From: Jatrophihabitans telluris | Lineage (GTDB): Bacteria; Actinomycetota; Actinomycetes; Mycobacteriales; Jatrophihabitantaceae | DNA: 64,000 nucleotides | Reading direction: 5' to 3' | Assembly (NCBI RefSeq): GCF_023516435.1 | Contig: NZ_CP097332.1 | Location: 1,612,001 to 1,676,000 of the forward strand | Shown: positions 27,000 to 35,200 of the stretch, one piece after another | Position numbering within the stretch: position 1 is the first letter of the stretch | How the letters are laid out: the number at the start of each line of letters is the position of its first letter | The notes under the pieces: model-generated | Told to the model about the DNA's origin: nothing | Database searches by the model: none | What the model saw: only the letters and a program-made list of their open reading frames with translations | Position numbers and translations under genes: made by a program

Positions 27000-27425
27000 T
27001 CAGGCGCTGCGGTCCGGGGCGTGCTCCACGAGCTCGACCAGCACGCCGCCGGCGTCCTTGGGATGGACGAAGTTGACCCGGCTGCCGGCCGTGCCCCGCC
27101 GGGGTGCCTCGTAGAGCAGACGTAGTCCCTTGCCCGACAGCTCGGCCATCGTCGCCTCGATGTCGTCGACGGTGTAGGCCAGCTGTTGTACGCCCGCTCC
27201 GTTGCGATCGAGGAACGTGGCAATGGTGGACGTGTCATCGAGCGGGGCGAGCAGTTGGATGCGGGTGCTGCCGTCGCCCACGGCCAGCATCGCCTCCCGC
27301 ACGCCCTGCTCGGTGTTGACCTCCTCGTGCACGCTGTGGATGCCGAAGTTCTCGGCGTAGAAGGCGATTGCCTCGTCGAGGTCGGCTACCGCGATACCCA
27401 CGTGGTCGATCCGCAGAATCGTCAT
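27000..27425 (-). CDS. mce: Methylmalonyl-CoA/ethylmalonyl-CoA epimerase
   Basis: 141-residue vicinal-oxygen-chelate protein with two beta-alpha-beta-beta-beta units. The N-terminal RIDHVGIAVADLDEAI holds the first metal-binding His, LAYTVDDIEA begins the second half, and GVLVELVEH ends with the metal-binding Glu. Interconverts the C2 epimers of methylmalonyl-CoA and, in the ethylmalonyl-CoA pathway, ethylmalonyl-CoA, bridging Ccr (2S product) and Ecm (2R substrate). The ATG at 27425 fits the family start (M-x-LRIDHV). Position between ccr and the thiolase resembles Rv1322A-Rv1323. Confidence 0.92.
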   Translation of the reverse strand: MTILRIDHVGIAVADLDEAIAFYAENFGIHSVHEEVNTEQGVREAMLAVGDGSTRIQLLAPLDDTSTIATFLDRNGAGVQQLAYTVDDIEATMAELSGKGLRLLYEAPRRGTAGSRVNFVHPKDAGGVLVELVEHAPDRSA

Positions 27426-27515
27426 GGTCACATCGTCGGGGCCGTAAACGCATGCGGCAGCGCGGGGTGGCACGGTTCATAGGGATTGGCTCTCACCGTG
27501 CGCCGGACACCCGGT

Positions 27516-27521
27516 TATCGT
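27516..27521 (+). promoter_or_regulatory. -10 box for leaderless thiolase gene
   Basis: TATCGT ending 6 bases before the ATG at 27528. No ribosome-binding site. It sits in the 102-base divergent region shared with the epimerase gene. Confidence 0.5.
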
Positions 27522-27527
27522 GGGTGC

Positions 27528-28727
27528 ATGTCTGAAATCACGTCGGTCATAGTCGGCGGCGCCCGTACGCCGATGGGCCGCCTGCTGGGATCGCTCAAGG
27601 ACTTCACCGCGCCTGCGCTGGGCGGACTGGCGATCCGTGGCGCGCTGGAGAAGACGGGCGTAGACCCGCGATCGGTCCAGTACGTGATCATGGGCCAGGT
27701 GTTGCAGGCCGGGATCGGGCAGGGGCCGGCCCGACAGGCGGCAGTCGAAGGCGGGATTCCGATGGACGTCCCGGCCATCACGCTGAACAAGCTGTGCCTG
27801 TCGGGGATCAACGCGATCACGCTGGCCGACCAGCTCATCCGGCTGGGGGAGTACGACATCATCGTGGCCGGCGGTCAGGAGTCCATGACCCGGGCCCCGC
27901 ACCTGTTGCTGGGCTCTCGCGAGGGATTCAAGTACGGCGACGTCACCATGGCCGACCACATGGCCTACGACGGGCTGTCCGACGCGTTCACCGACCAGCC
28001 GATGGGTGCCCTGACCGAAGACGCCAACACCGAGCGGCAGGCGTTCACCCGCGCCGAGCAGGACGCCTTCGCCGCGCGCAGTCACCAGCTGGCGGCTTTG
28101 GCCTGGAAGAACGGGGTGTTCGACGACGAGGTCATCTCGGTGAGCATTCCCCAGCGCAAGGGCGACGCGCTGGAGTTCCGCTACGACGAGGGCGTTCGCG
28201 CCGACACCTCGGTCGACACTCTGGCCAAGTTGCGCCCCGCGTTTCGCAAGGACGGCACCATCACCGCCGGCAACGCCTCGCAGATCTCAGACGGCGCCGC
28301 CGCAGTGGTCGTGATGAGCAAGAGCAAGGCCGAGGAGCTGGGCCTGGACTGGATCGCTGAGATCGGCGCGAATTCCTCCGTCGCGGGACCGGACTCGACG
28401 CTGCAGTCGCAGCCGGCCAATGCGATCGCGGCGGCCGCGGCCAAGGAGGGCATCTCGGTGTCTGACCTCGATCTGGTCGAGATCAACGAAGCATTCGCGG
28501 CGGTCGGCCTGGCCTCGACGAAGCAGCTCGGCATCGATCCCGAGATCGTCAACGTCAACGGCGGGGCGTTGGCCGTCGGGCACCCGATCGGGATGTCCGG
28601 CGCCCGCATCGTCCTGCACCTGGCCCTGGAACTGCGTCGTCGAGGCGGCGGAATCGGAGCGGCGGCCCTGTGCGGCGGCGGCGGCCAGGGCGACGCTCTG
28701 ATCCTTCGCGTCCCGGCCGCCTCCTAG
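27528..28727 (+). CDS. Acetyl-CoA C-acetyltransferase
   Basis: Biosynthetic-type thiolase condensing two acetyl-CoA to acetoacetyl-CoA, the entry step to crotonyl-CoA. 399 residues. Acyl-accepting Cys90 ([12 protein letters not shown]), the NEAFA loop, His in [16 protein letters not shown] and the C-terminal Cys in [12 protein letters not shown] are all present. The ATG at 27528 matches the family N-terminus and the leaderless -10; the frame extends upstream to 27486 without similarity. Corresponds in order to fadA4 of mycobacteria. Confidence 0.95.
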   Translation: MSEITSVIVGGARTPMGRLLGSLKDFTAPALGGLAIRGALEKTGVDPRSVQYVIMGQVLQAGIGQGPARQAAVEGGIPMDVPAITLNKLCLSGINAITLADQLIRLGEYDIIVAGGQESMTRAPHLLLGSREGFKYGDVTMADHMAYDGLSDAFTDQPMGALTEDANTERQAFTRAEQDAFAARSHQLAALAWKNGVFDDEVISVSIPQRKGDALEFRYDEGVRADTSVDTLAKLRPAFRKDGTITAGNASQISDGAAAVVVMSKSKAEELGLDWIAEIGANSSVAGPDSTLQSQPANAIAAAAAKEGISVSDLDLVEINEAFAAVGLASTKQLGIDPEIVNVNGGALAVGHPIGMSGARIVLHLALELRRRGGGIGAAALCGGGGQGDALILRVPAAS

Positions 28728-28789
28728 GCGTCCGGTCGCGCGCATGCCGCCGGGCTCCGATCGTGATGTGCGGACGGGGCCGGACCGGC

Positions 28790-29887
28790 ATGAGGCGTGA
28801 GCCGCCCCGCGCCTCTGCTCGCGATGATCTGGACACCCTGATCGATCAGGCTCGCCAGGGCGTGCCGCGGGCGGTGGCCCGGCTGCTCAGCCTGGTCGAG
28901 AACGAATCCGGTCAGCTGCGCGAGATCGCGGCTGCGTTGGCGCCGTTCACCGGTCGGGCCCGGGTGATCGGGCTGACAGGCGCGCCCGGCGTCGGCAAGT
29001 CCACCATGACGTCTGCGCTGGTCTCGGCGCTGCGCGATCAGCGGTTGCGGGTCGGCGTGCTGGCCATCGACCCCTCGTCCCCGTTCAGTGGCGGTGCGCT
29101 GCTCGGCGACCGGGTGCGGATGCAGGAACATGCCGTCGACAGCGGGGTGTTCGTCCGGTCGTTGGCGTCCCGGGGCCACCTGGGGGGCTTGAGCGCGGCG
29201 GTACCGCAGGCACTGCGCGTGCTCGACGCCGCCGGGTTCGATGTCGTCCTGATCGAAACGGTCGGCGTAGGCCAGTCCGAGGTCGACGTCGTCCGCCTGG
29301 CCGACACAACAGTGGTCATGCTGGCGCCGGGGATGGGGGACGGCATCCAGGCTGCCAAGGCCGGCATCCTCGAGATCGCTGACATCTTCGTGGTGAACAA
29401 GGCTGATCGTCCCGGCGCCGATGCCGTGAGCCGGGACCTGCGGCAGCTGCAGTCCTACGGCGCCGGCCGCGGCGATCGCGCGGCTTCGGACGATCGATCG
29501 GACGGGCCCGCATCGCTCGAGCGGTGGACGGTGCCGGTCGTCTCGACCTGCGCCGAAACCGGACAGGGGATCGGAGATGTCCTGGCCGCGCTGGAAGCCC
29601 ATCATCGCTGCCTGACGCGTTCCGGCCTTCGGGCCCGGCGTACCCGCGGGGCCGCGGCGGAGATCGAGGCTCTGGCCTTGGCCGAGGTGCACCGCCGGTT
29701 CGCCGCGGTCGCCGGCTCGCACGCCGTGAACGCGTTGGCCGAACGGGTCAGCGCAGGCGCGCTCTCGCCCCACGCAGCGGCGGACGTGCTTGTCTCAGCG
29801 CTGGATCAACACGCTGACGGATCCACCGGGCTCACGGGGTCATCGACCGGGACACGAGCGGGACGGGACGGGCCTCAGGCGCACTAG
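28790..29887 (+). CDS. meaB: MeaB/ArgK-type GTPase, chaperone of B12 mutases
   Basis: G3E-family P-loop GTPase that gates cofactor loading and protects acyl-CoA mutases from inactivation; the likely client is the Ecm at 15.8 kb. 365 residues. Walker A GAPGVGKST is at about 64-72, base-switch region AIDPSSPFSGGALLGDRVRM, ETVGVGQSEVD (G3-like), NKADRPGAD (G4 NKxD). C-terminal helical dimerisation region follows. The start is uncertain: ATG at 28790 is used, ATG at 28766 is an alternative. The 3' end overlaps the convergent haemoglobin gene by 4 bases. Confidence 0.92.
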   Translation: MRREPPRASARDDLDTLIDQARQGVPRAVARLLSLVENESGQLREIAAALAPFTGRARVIGLTGAPGVGKSTMTSALVSALRDQRLRVGVLAIDPSSPFSGGALLGDRVRMQEHAVDSGVFVRSLASRGHLGGLSAAVPQALRVLDAAGFDVVLIETVGVGQSEVDVVRLADTTVVMLAPGMGDGIQAAKAGILEIADIFVVNKADRPGADAVSRDLRQLQSYGAGRGDRAASDDRSDGPASLERWTVPVVSTCAETGQGIGDVLAALEAHHRCLTRSGLRARRTRGAAAEIEALALAEVHRRFAAVAGSHAVNALAERVSAGALSPHAAADVLVSALDQHADGSTGLTGSSTGTRAGRDGPQAH

Positions 29888-30357
29888 CCACCGGGACGAA
29901 ACGGCGGCGCGACGCCCCATCCCCAGTGCGGCACGGGGGCGTGCTCGGTCGGCTCGGCGCCTGGTTGAGAGTTCGACATCGCGATGCGCGTGCCCCATTC
30001 GAGGTAGCCGATCAAGGCGGCGCGAAACTCCGGGTCATCGGGCAGAGCGGCGTCGTCGGCGGCCAGGCTCATCAGGGTCGCGAACCGCAGCCGCTGCTCG
30101 GCCGTGATGGCCAGATTGCGGTGATGGGCAAGCATGTTCTCGTAACCGCCGTGCTCGCGGGTGTACCGATCAGGTCCGCCGAAGACCTCCGCCCACCAGT
30201 CGCCCACGTGCCGGCGATGGTTTACGGGGACGCCGCCCGGAAAGAACGGGGCGAGCAGTTCGTCCTGCTCCACACGGTCGTAGAAGGCGTTGATCATGCG
30301 GGACAGCGGCTCGTGGCCGCCCGCCCACTCGTACAGGCTCGGTTGTTCAGCGCTCAC
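29884..30357 (-). CDS. glbO: Group II truncated haemoglobin (GlbO type)
   Basis: 157-residue 2-on-2 haem protein. The N-terminus SLYEWAGGHEPLSRMINAFYDRV matches group II globins, with the B10 aromatic in FYDRV. The proximal His is in the segment MLAHHRNLAI (F8 region). The C-terminal tail PVPHWGWGVAPPF, including the WGWG, is shared by actinobacterial TrHbO proteins. Proposed roles are O2 delivery to terminal oxidases or NO/peroxide chemistry. The GTG start follows TACGCT (minus strand, 30364-30369) by 6 bases, so it is probably leaderless. Confidence 0.92.
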   Translation of the reverse strand: MSAEQPSLYEWAGGHEPLSRMINAFYDRVEQDELLAPFFPGGVPVNHRRHVGDWWAEVFGGPDRYTREHGGYENMLAHHRNLAITAEQRLRFATLMSLAADDAALPDDPEFRAALIGYLEWGTRIAMSNSQPGAEPTEHAPVPHWGWGVAPPFRPGG

Positions 30358-30363
30358 GGCTGG

Positions 30364-30369
30364 AGCGTA
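30364..30369 (-). promoter_or_regulatory. -10 box for leaderless glbO
   Basis: TACGCT on the minus strand, 6 bases before the GTG of the haemoglobin gene; no ribosome-binding site. Confidence 0.5.
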
Positions 30370-30426
30370 ATCATGTAATCGAGGCGGCGGCCAGCCCGTT
30401 CGCGCGAGCGGTCATGATTTCACGTA

Positions 30427-30440
30427 TTACTCACGAGTAA
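30427..30440. promoter_or_regulatory. 14-bp palindrome between glbO and the S53 peptidase gene
   Basis: TTACTC-AC-GAGTAA, perfect 6-bp arms, directly continued by TAACCC (30438-30443), which would be a plus-strand -10 as in the ccr and aldehyde dehydrogenase modules. A second possible promoter for the peptidase is TTGACA (30460-30465) with TACGGA (30482-30487). Confidence 0.5.
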
Positions 30441-30521
30441 CCCTGTTGGACCGCCGTCGTTGACAAAGGCAGAACCGCTCGTACGGATGCCGCCGCTGCG
30501 GCCTACCTCACCGGGGATGCC

Positions 30522-32366
30522 ATGACCGTTCGTTGCCTGAAGTTCGCCGCCGCAAGCGCGGGACTGCTGCTCGCCGCCGGCCTGAGTGTCGCCGTTCTGC
30601 CGTCACCGGCCGGCGCCGCGGGGACCGGCTACACCGTGACCCAGAACGTCCTGCCGGGCCTGGCCCGGGCAATCGACCAGGGTGCGACCGCGTCCGGCAC
30701 GCCGCTGACGCTCACCGTCGCCGCGGCTCGTCCGGATGCGGCGGGGGAGAAATCGTTCATCTCCGCCGCCCACGATCCCGCCAGTGCCCAGTACCGCAAG
30801 TTCCTCAGCCCGACCCAGTTCGCCCAGCGCTTCGGGGTGCCGACCGCGCAGCGCAGCGCAATCACCGGTTACTTCACCGCCGGGGGAGCGACCGTGTCCC
30901 GAACCTCGACTGCGGGTGACATCTACACGGTGCGCGCCACGACCGGCCAGTTGAGCAGCCTGCTGCACACCAGCTTCCGCAACTACCGCTACGGCGCCAC
31001 CGCGTTTCTGGCCAACACCAGCGCGCCGGTCACGCCCGCGGTCCTGGGCATCACCAATATCAGCGGGCTCAACACCCTGCAGCGCTACTCCATCCCCGCC
31101 AAGGCGCAGCACAAGCCGGCCCAGGCAACGTGCCTGCCCGTACTGAACTGCGTAGGCGGCACCAGCCCGCAGGATCTCTGGAAGGTCTATGACCAACCAT
31201 CGGCAAGCACCGGTCAGGGTCAGAAGGTCGCGATCTTCGGTGAGGGCCAAAGCGACGGTGTGATCAGCGATCTGCGGGCGTTCGAGTCGAAGTTCGGGCT
31301 GCCGCAGGTTCCGGTCACCGTCAAGCACCCGAGTGGCGACACTGGTTTCTCCGATGACGCCGGGCACATCGAGTGGAACATCGACACCCAGGCCTCGACC
31401 GGCATGGCCCCCAACGTCAGTGGCCTGGACCTTTACTTCGGATCGGACCTGTCCGACGCCGACGTGGCGCGGGTCTTCTCGACCTACACCGACGACACCA
31501 GTTCCCCGCTGCAAGCCTCAGCCAGCTACGGCGAGTGCGAAACGGTGCCGGTGGTCAGCCCGATCGTCGGGCAGGTGTTCACCGCTCCGGGATTGGCTTC
31601 GCTTCCGGTCGGTTTCGGTCTCGGTAACAACTCCGACGCGACCCTGGACCAGATCACCAGGCAGGCCGCGGCCGAGGGCAAGACCATCTTCGTCTCGACC
31701 GGTGACACCGGATCCTCCTGCCCGATCGTGGCGTTCCCGGTCATCGGCGCGGGCAACGGCGTCGTCAACCAGGCCGTGCCGGTGACGAACTCACCCGCCT
31801 CGCTGCCCTACGTCACCGCCGTCGGCGGGACCGTGCTCTACACCGATAGCAGCGGCAACCGCAGCCGCGAGTACGGCTGGGCCTTCTCCGGCGGCGGATC
31901 GACGCTGTTCACGCCGGAGCCGGACTACCAGGTAGGCACCGCGGGCAACACAGTTCCGTGCGTGACCGATACCTCGGTGACCTGCCGCGGAATCGCGGAC
32001 GTGTCCGCACAGTCCGGCGACGTGACGGGTAACGGCTACGACATCGTCTCCTCCGGTACGTACACCGAAGGCGGAGGTGGTGGGACGTCGCTGTCCTCGC
32101 CGTTGTGGGCGGGCATGTGGACCCGGGTCCAGTCGGCGGCCACGACGAGCGCGGGCAACGGCTTCGCCAACTACGCCCTGTACCGGGTCGGCAACAGCGC
32201 AGCCAGCTACGGAAGGGACTTCTTCGATGTGAACTCTGCCGATCTGGCCACCGGACTGCCGGCCTCGAACGGTCTGTATCCGACCACGCCGGGCTGGGAC
32301 TACGTCACCGGCTTCGGAACGCCGAAGGTCAGTGGCCTCATCTGCGACCTCGACGGCAGGTGCTGA
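30522..32366 (+). CDS. Secreted S53 (sedolisin/kumamolisin-like) serine-carboxyl peptidase
   Basis: 614 residues. Signal peptide about 1-33 (basic start, hydrophobic core, PAGAAG cleavage region). Pro-kumamolisin activation domain about 40-180 (YRKFLSPTQFAQRFG is typical). The catalytic domain has Glu284 and Asp288 (HIEWNIDTQ, spacing of 4 as in sedolisin) and Ser523 (GGTSLSSPLWAG). The Ca2+ site is in the C-terminal DVNSAD...GWDYVTGFGTPKVSGL segment. Such enzymes are acid-active endopeptidases matured by loss of the propeptide. A GGGGAT ribosome-binding site precedes the ATG. Confidence 0.93.
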   Translation: MTVRCLKFAAASAGLLLAAGLSVAVLPSPAGAAGTGYTVTQNVLPGLARAIDQGATASGTPLTLTVAAARPDAAGEKSFISAAHDPASAQYRKFLSPTQFAQRFGVPTAQRSAITGYFTAGGATVSRTSTAGDIYTVRATTGQLSSLLHTSFRNYRYGATAFLANTSAPVTPAVLGITNISGLNTLQRYSIPAKAQHKPAQATCLPVLNCVGGTSPQDLWKVYDQPSASTGQGQKVAIFGEGQSDGVISDLRAFESKFGLPQVPVTVKHPSGDTGFSDDAGHIEWNIDTQASTGMAPNVSGLDLYFGSDLSDADVARVFSTYTDDTSSPLQASASYGECETVPVVSPIVGQVFTAPGLASLPVGFGLGNNSDATLDQITRQAAAEGKTIFVSTGDTGSSCPIVAFPVIGAGNGVVNQAVPVTNSPASLPYVTAVGGTVLYTDSSGNRSREYGWAFSGGGSTLFTPEPDYQVGTAGNTVPCVTDTSVTCRGIADVSAQSGDVTGNGYDIVSSGTYTEGGGGGTSLSSPLWAGMWTRVQSAATTSAGNGFANYALYRVGNSAASYGRDFFDVNSADLATGLPASNGLYPTTPGWDYVTGFGTPKVSGLICDLDGRC

Positions 32367-32408
32367 GGCGCCTTCCCTCCAGTCCGCGTCCGCTCGTCGG
32401 ACGTGACC

Positions 32409-32476
32409 GCCACGAGTTGCCACGCTCGGTCTTGCCGGCTCCCCCGTTCCCGGCAGGCAGCGTGGCAACTCGTGGC
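32409..32476. terminator. Perfect 18-bp inverted repeat between convergent genes
   Basis: Left arm 32409-32426 and right arm 32459-32476 (AGCGTGGCAACTCGTGGC) are exact reverse complements. A second 6-bp stem is nested inside (TGCCGG 32433-32438, CCGGCA 32450-32455). It lies 43 bases after the peptidase stop and 66 bases from the convergent DUF2127 stop, fitting a bidirectional terminator. Confidence 0.65.
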
Positions 32477-32492
32477 TACTTTGGTGCCAGCT

Positions 32493-32537
32493 CGGTGCGG
32501 TGCGGTGCGGTGCGGTGCGGTGCGGTGCGGTGCGGTG
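32493..32537. repeat. Pentanucleotide microsatellite CGGTG x9
   Basis: Nine exact tandem CGGTG units, then a degenerate CGGTT. The tract ends 4 bases short of the DUF2127 stop codon on the minus strand, so it lies just 3' of that gene and 3' of the inverted repeat. Confidence 0.95.
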
Positions 32538-32541
32538 CGGT

Positions 32542-33297
32542 TCAGTGCGTCGCCGAGGCAGTCTCGACCTCGAGCAACGACGCTTCGTGCAGTTCTGCCT
32601 CATAGGCTTGGTGTCCGCCACGCAGGCCGAACAGTCGCTTGGACAGCAGCAGGTACGCGACCGCAGCGACATTGAGCGCGAAGGCGGCGGCGCGAAGCAG
32701 GGTCACCTTCTCGGACAACTCGTAGATCTCCAGCGGCAGGAACAGCGACGTCGCCACCACCGCGAAGTACTCACCCCAGCGCTTGAGCTTCCACAGCCCG
32801 ACACCCTCGATGAGCTGCAGGACGCCGTAGAAGATGAGGAAGGCAGCGACCAGGTTCAGGGTTGTGCCTTTGGCGTTCAGGGCTTTCTCGATCGAATGGA
32901 TCAGGCCGGAGTCGGTGGCGTTCCAGCCGAGCTGGTTGAAGAGGGGTTTGGCCGCGGCCAGATCCTTCTCGAACAGCTGGCGGACGCTGACCTGGCTGGA
33001 CTTGAACTGAAGGACCGCCACACCGAGCACGAGGATGAACCCGCCGCGAACGAAGCGTTCGAGGGCGAGGAAGCGCAGGATGAAGGCCGACCGCAGTGCC
33101 TTGCCTCGCAGGAGCACCGGAGCGTCCTCGGCCGGACCCTGTCCGTGCGGCGACCCAAGGATGTAGTCCCCGCAGCGCAGACACCGCCAGGCTTCACCGA
33201 GCGGCGTGGTGGCCAGGAGCTTGGCGCGTAGCGCCTGCTCGGCCGGGGCGTAGGTGACGTGCCCGTGGCGCGAGCATGAGCGCAGGTTCCAGTCCAC
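32542..33297 (-). CDS. DUF2127 membrane protein with N-terminal CxxC
   Basis: 251 residues. The N-terminal 50 residues hold CxxC (CLRCGDYILG) plus upstream Cys/His, a possible zinc ribbon. About four membrane helices follow, with the DUF2127 core YGVLQLIEGVGLWKLKRWGEYFAVVATSLFLPLEIYEL. Function unknown. The GTG start follows TAGGGT (minus strand, 33304-33309) by 6 bases, so the mRNA is probably leaderless. Its stop codon abuts the CGGTG microsatellite. Confidence 0.75.
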   Translation of the reverse strand: MDWNLRSCSRHGHVTYAPAEQALRAKLLATTPLGEAWRCLRCGDYILGSPHGQGPAEDAPVLLRGKALRSAFILRFLALERFVRGGFILVLGVAVLQFKSSQVSVRQLFEKDLAAAKPLFNQLGWNATDSGLIHSIEKALNAKGTTLNLVAAFLIFYGVLQLIEGVGLWKLKRWGEYFAVVATSLFLPLEIYELSEKVTLLRAAAFALNVAAVAYLLLSKRLFGLRGGHQAYEAELHEASLLEVETASATH

Positions 33298-33303
33298 GCG
33301 CCG

Positions 33304-33309
33304 ACCCTA
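33304..33309 (-). promoter_or_regulatory. -10 box for leaderless DUF2127 gene
   Basis: TAGGGT on the minus strand, 6 bases before the GTG start. Confidence 0.5.
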
Positions 33310-33374
33310 CCGGCCGCGGTTGCCGCCTCGTTTTCGCCGGGAGGCTCGTTCAGTGACCGAACAGTGATGCCGGC

Positions 33375-34592
33375 TCAGCGATAAGCCGAGATCCCGGTCA
33401 GCTTCTCCCCGAGCACCAGCGTGTGCACCTCATGGGTTCCTTCGTAGGTGTACACGGTCTCGAGGTTCACCGCGTGTCGCAGGACCGGATACTCGGTGGT
33501 GATGCCCGAGCCGCCGAGGATGGAACGTGCCTCTCGGCACACCTCCAGGGCCGCGCGCACGTTGTTGAACTTGCCGTAGCTGATCTGATGTGGCTCGATC
33601 CGGTGGGCGTCCTTCAACTCCGACAACCGACGGGCGACCAGCTGCATGTTCTGCACCGTTACCGCGAGCTCGGCGAGCTTGCGCTGGGTGAGCTGGAAGG
33701 ACGAGATCGGCTTGCCGAACTGAACCCGGCTGCTCGCGTAGGCCAGCGTGCTCGCCAGCGCATCGCGAGCCGCGCCCACCGCGCCGTTCACGATGCCGAA
33801 CCGGGCCTCGGTCAAGGCACCGAGCGGAGCCCGCAGGCCACGAGCCAGCGGCAGTTGCGCGCTGGCCGGTAGCCGGACCTCGTCGAAGCTCAGCTCCGAG
33901 GTGATCGAGGCACGCAGTGAAATCTTGTGGTGAACATCGGTTGCGGTGAACCCAGGGGTGCCGCGCTCGACCAGAAAGCCGCTGATGCCTTCCTCGGTCC
34001 GCGCCCACACGACGGCCACGTCGGCGATCGAGCCGTTGGTGATCCACATCTTCGATCCGTGCAGGATCCAGTCGGCGTTCTCACCGTTGCCATCGCGGCG
34101 GGCACGGGTGCGCATCGAACCGGGATCCGAGCCGGCGTCGGACTCGGTCAGGCCGAAGCAGCCGATGGCCTCGCCCGTGGCCATCCGCGGGAGCCAGTGC
34201 TGCTTCTGCTCCTCGCTGCCGTAGGCGTAGATGCTGTACATCGCCAGCGATCCCTGAACGCTCACCAGCGAGCGCAGCCCTGAATCGACCGCCTCGACCT
34301 CGATGCACGCCAGGGCATACTGGCTCGGCTTGGCCCCGGGGCAGCCGTAGCCGTCCAGGTGCATGCCGAGCATGCCGAGCTTGCCGAACTCGAGGGCCAG
34401 ATCGCGCGCCGGAAGCGTGCCCGCCTCGAACCACTCGGCGATGTTGGGCCGCAACTGGTCGTCGGCGAACTTGCGGATCGAGTCCCGCAAGAGGCGATCG
34501 TCGGAATCGAGGAGTTCGTCCAAGCCGAGCAGGTCCAGCCGGGACAAGGCCTCGGCCGGGGAGATCGATGCGGGGGCGCCGTTGCCAGTCAT
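33375..34592 (-). CDS. Acyl-CoA dehydrogenase, glutaryl-CoA dehydrogenase-like
   Basis: FAD-dependent dehydrogenase of 405 residues. CFGLTESDAGSDPGSM (about 160) and WITNG are FAD/substrate motifs; the C-terminal YTYEGTHEVHTLVLGEKLTG carries the catalytic Glu in the position seen in glutaryl-CoA dehydrogenases. Oxidative decarboxylation of glutaryl-CoA would give crotonyl-CoA, feeding Ccr; other short-chain acyl-CoAs are possible. It does not look like methylsuccinyl-CoA dehydrogenase, which is longer. Divergent from a MarR gene. The ATG follows TATGGT by 6 bases. Confidence 0.85.
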   Translation of the reverse strand: MTGNGAPASISPAEALSRLDLLGLDELLDSDDRLLRDSIRKFADDQLRPNIAEWFEAGTLPARDLALEFGKLGMLGMHLDGYGCPGAKPSQYALACIEVEAVDSGLRSLVSVQGSLAMYSIYAYGSEEQKQHWLPRMATGEAIGCFGLTESDAGSDPGSMRTRARRDGNGENADWILHGSKMWITNGSIADVAVVWARTEEGISGFLVERGTPGFTATDVHHKISLRASITSELSFDEVRLPASAQLPLARGLRAPLGALTEARFGIVNGAVGAARDALASTLAYASSRVQFGKPISSFQLTQRKLAELAVTVQNMQLVARRLSELKDAHRIEPHQISYGKFNNVRAALEVCREARSILGGSGITTEYPVLRHAVNLETVYTYEGTHEVHTLVLGEKLTGISAYR

Positions 34593-34598
34593 GCGGCC

Positions 34599-34653
34599 AC
34601 CATACGACGGGCTCCGTGCCCTCGTCTCGATTGTGTGTCGGTGGTCCTAAGCT
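34599..34653. promoter_or_regulatory. Divergent leaderless promoters, acyl-CoA dehydrogenase / marR
   Basis: TATGGT on the minus strand (34599-34604), 6 bases before the dehydrogenase ATG, and TAAGCT on the plus strand (34648-34653), 7 bases before the marR ATG. The 68-base shared region is short enough for one MarR dimer to affect both promoters, but I see no clear palindrome in it. Confidence 0.5.
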
Positions 34654-34660
34654 GTCGCAC

Positions 34661-35176
34661 ATGCCCGCGCCACTGCCCTTCGACCCCGTCGCCCGCGCCG
34701 GCGAGTCCTGGCAGCGGTGCTATCCCGACGCCGGCGAACCGGTGTACTCGGCCATGCGGGCCGTCACGTCGATCATGCGGGCGCAGCAGATCCTGATCGC
34801 GGGGCTGGACACCGCGCTCAGACCGTTCAACCTGACCTTCTCCCGCTACGAAGCGCTCGTCCTGTTGACCTTCTCCTCGACCGGGGCGCTGCCCCTGTCC
34901 AAGATCGGCGAACGCCTGCAGGTCCACGCCACCAGCGTGACCAACGTCGTCGACCGGCTCGAGGCTTCCGGCTTCGTCAAACGGGAGCCGAATCCCCGTG
35001 ACGGGCGCGGCACTCTCGCGGTCATCACCGAAGCCGGCCGCGAGGTGGCCGACGCGGCCACGCAGGAACTGCACCGCAACCGCTTCGGCCTGCAAAGCCT
35101 CGATCAGGACGACCTGGACCGGCTGTTCGGGACCTTGCGCCGGCTGCGCGCCGACGCCGGCGATTTCGTGGAGTAA
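34661..35176 (+). CDS. MarR family transcriptional regulator
   Basis: 171 residues. Winged-helix core: LTFSRYEALVLLTFSSTGALPLSKIGERLQVHATSVTNVVDRLEASGFVKREPNPRDGRGTLAVITEAG, with recognition helix (HATSVTNVVDRL) and the wing carrying the conserved D-x-R (PRDGRG). Dimerisation helices lie at both ends. Divergent orientation next to the acyl-CoA dehydrogenase suggests that it controls that gene in response to an acyl-CoA or aromatic ligand (inference). The ATG at 34661 is supported by the -10 TAAGCT 7 bases upstream. Confidence 0.88.
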   Translation: MPAPLPFDPVARAGESWQRCYPDAGEPVYSAMRAVTSIMRAQQILIAGLDTALRPFNLTFSRYEALVLLTFSSTGALPLSKIGERLQVHATSVTNVVDRLEASGFVKREPNPRDGRGTLAVITEAGREVADAATQELHRNRFGLQSLDQDDLDRLFGTLRRLRADAGDFVE

Positions 35177-35187
35177 CCGTCGCTGGG

Positions 35188-35193
35188 TACGTT
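35188..35193 (+). promoter_or_regulatory. -10 box for leaderless phosphoesterase gene
   Basis: TACGTT ending 7 bases before the ATG at 35201; it lies just after the marR stop. Confidence 0.45.
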
Positions 35194-35200
35194 GGGGCGG

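Noticed and set aside
32409-32476. 18-bp inverted repeats as ends of an insertion element
   Set aside because: Only 32 bases separate the arms, there is no transposase and no target duplication; a hairpin terminator fits better.
32493-32537. CGGTG tract as part of a coding region on the plus strand
   Set aside because: Plus-strand frames here are short, repeat-driven and antisense to the DUF2127 gene.
34599-34653. MarR operator between the acyl-CoA dehydrogenase and marR
   Set aside because: I looked for a dyad in the 68-base region and found none convincing, so only the promoters are reported.
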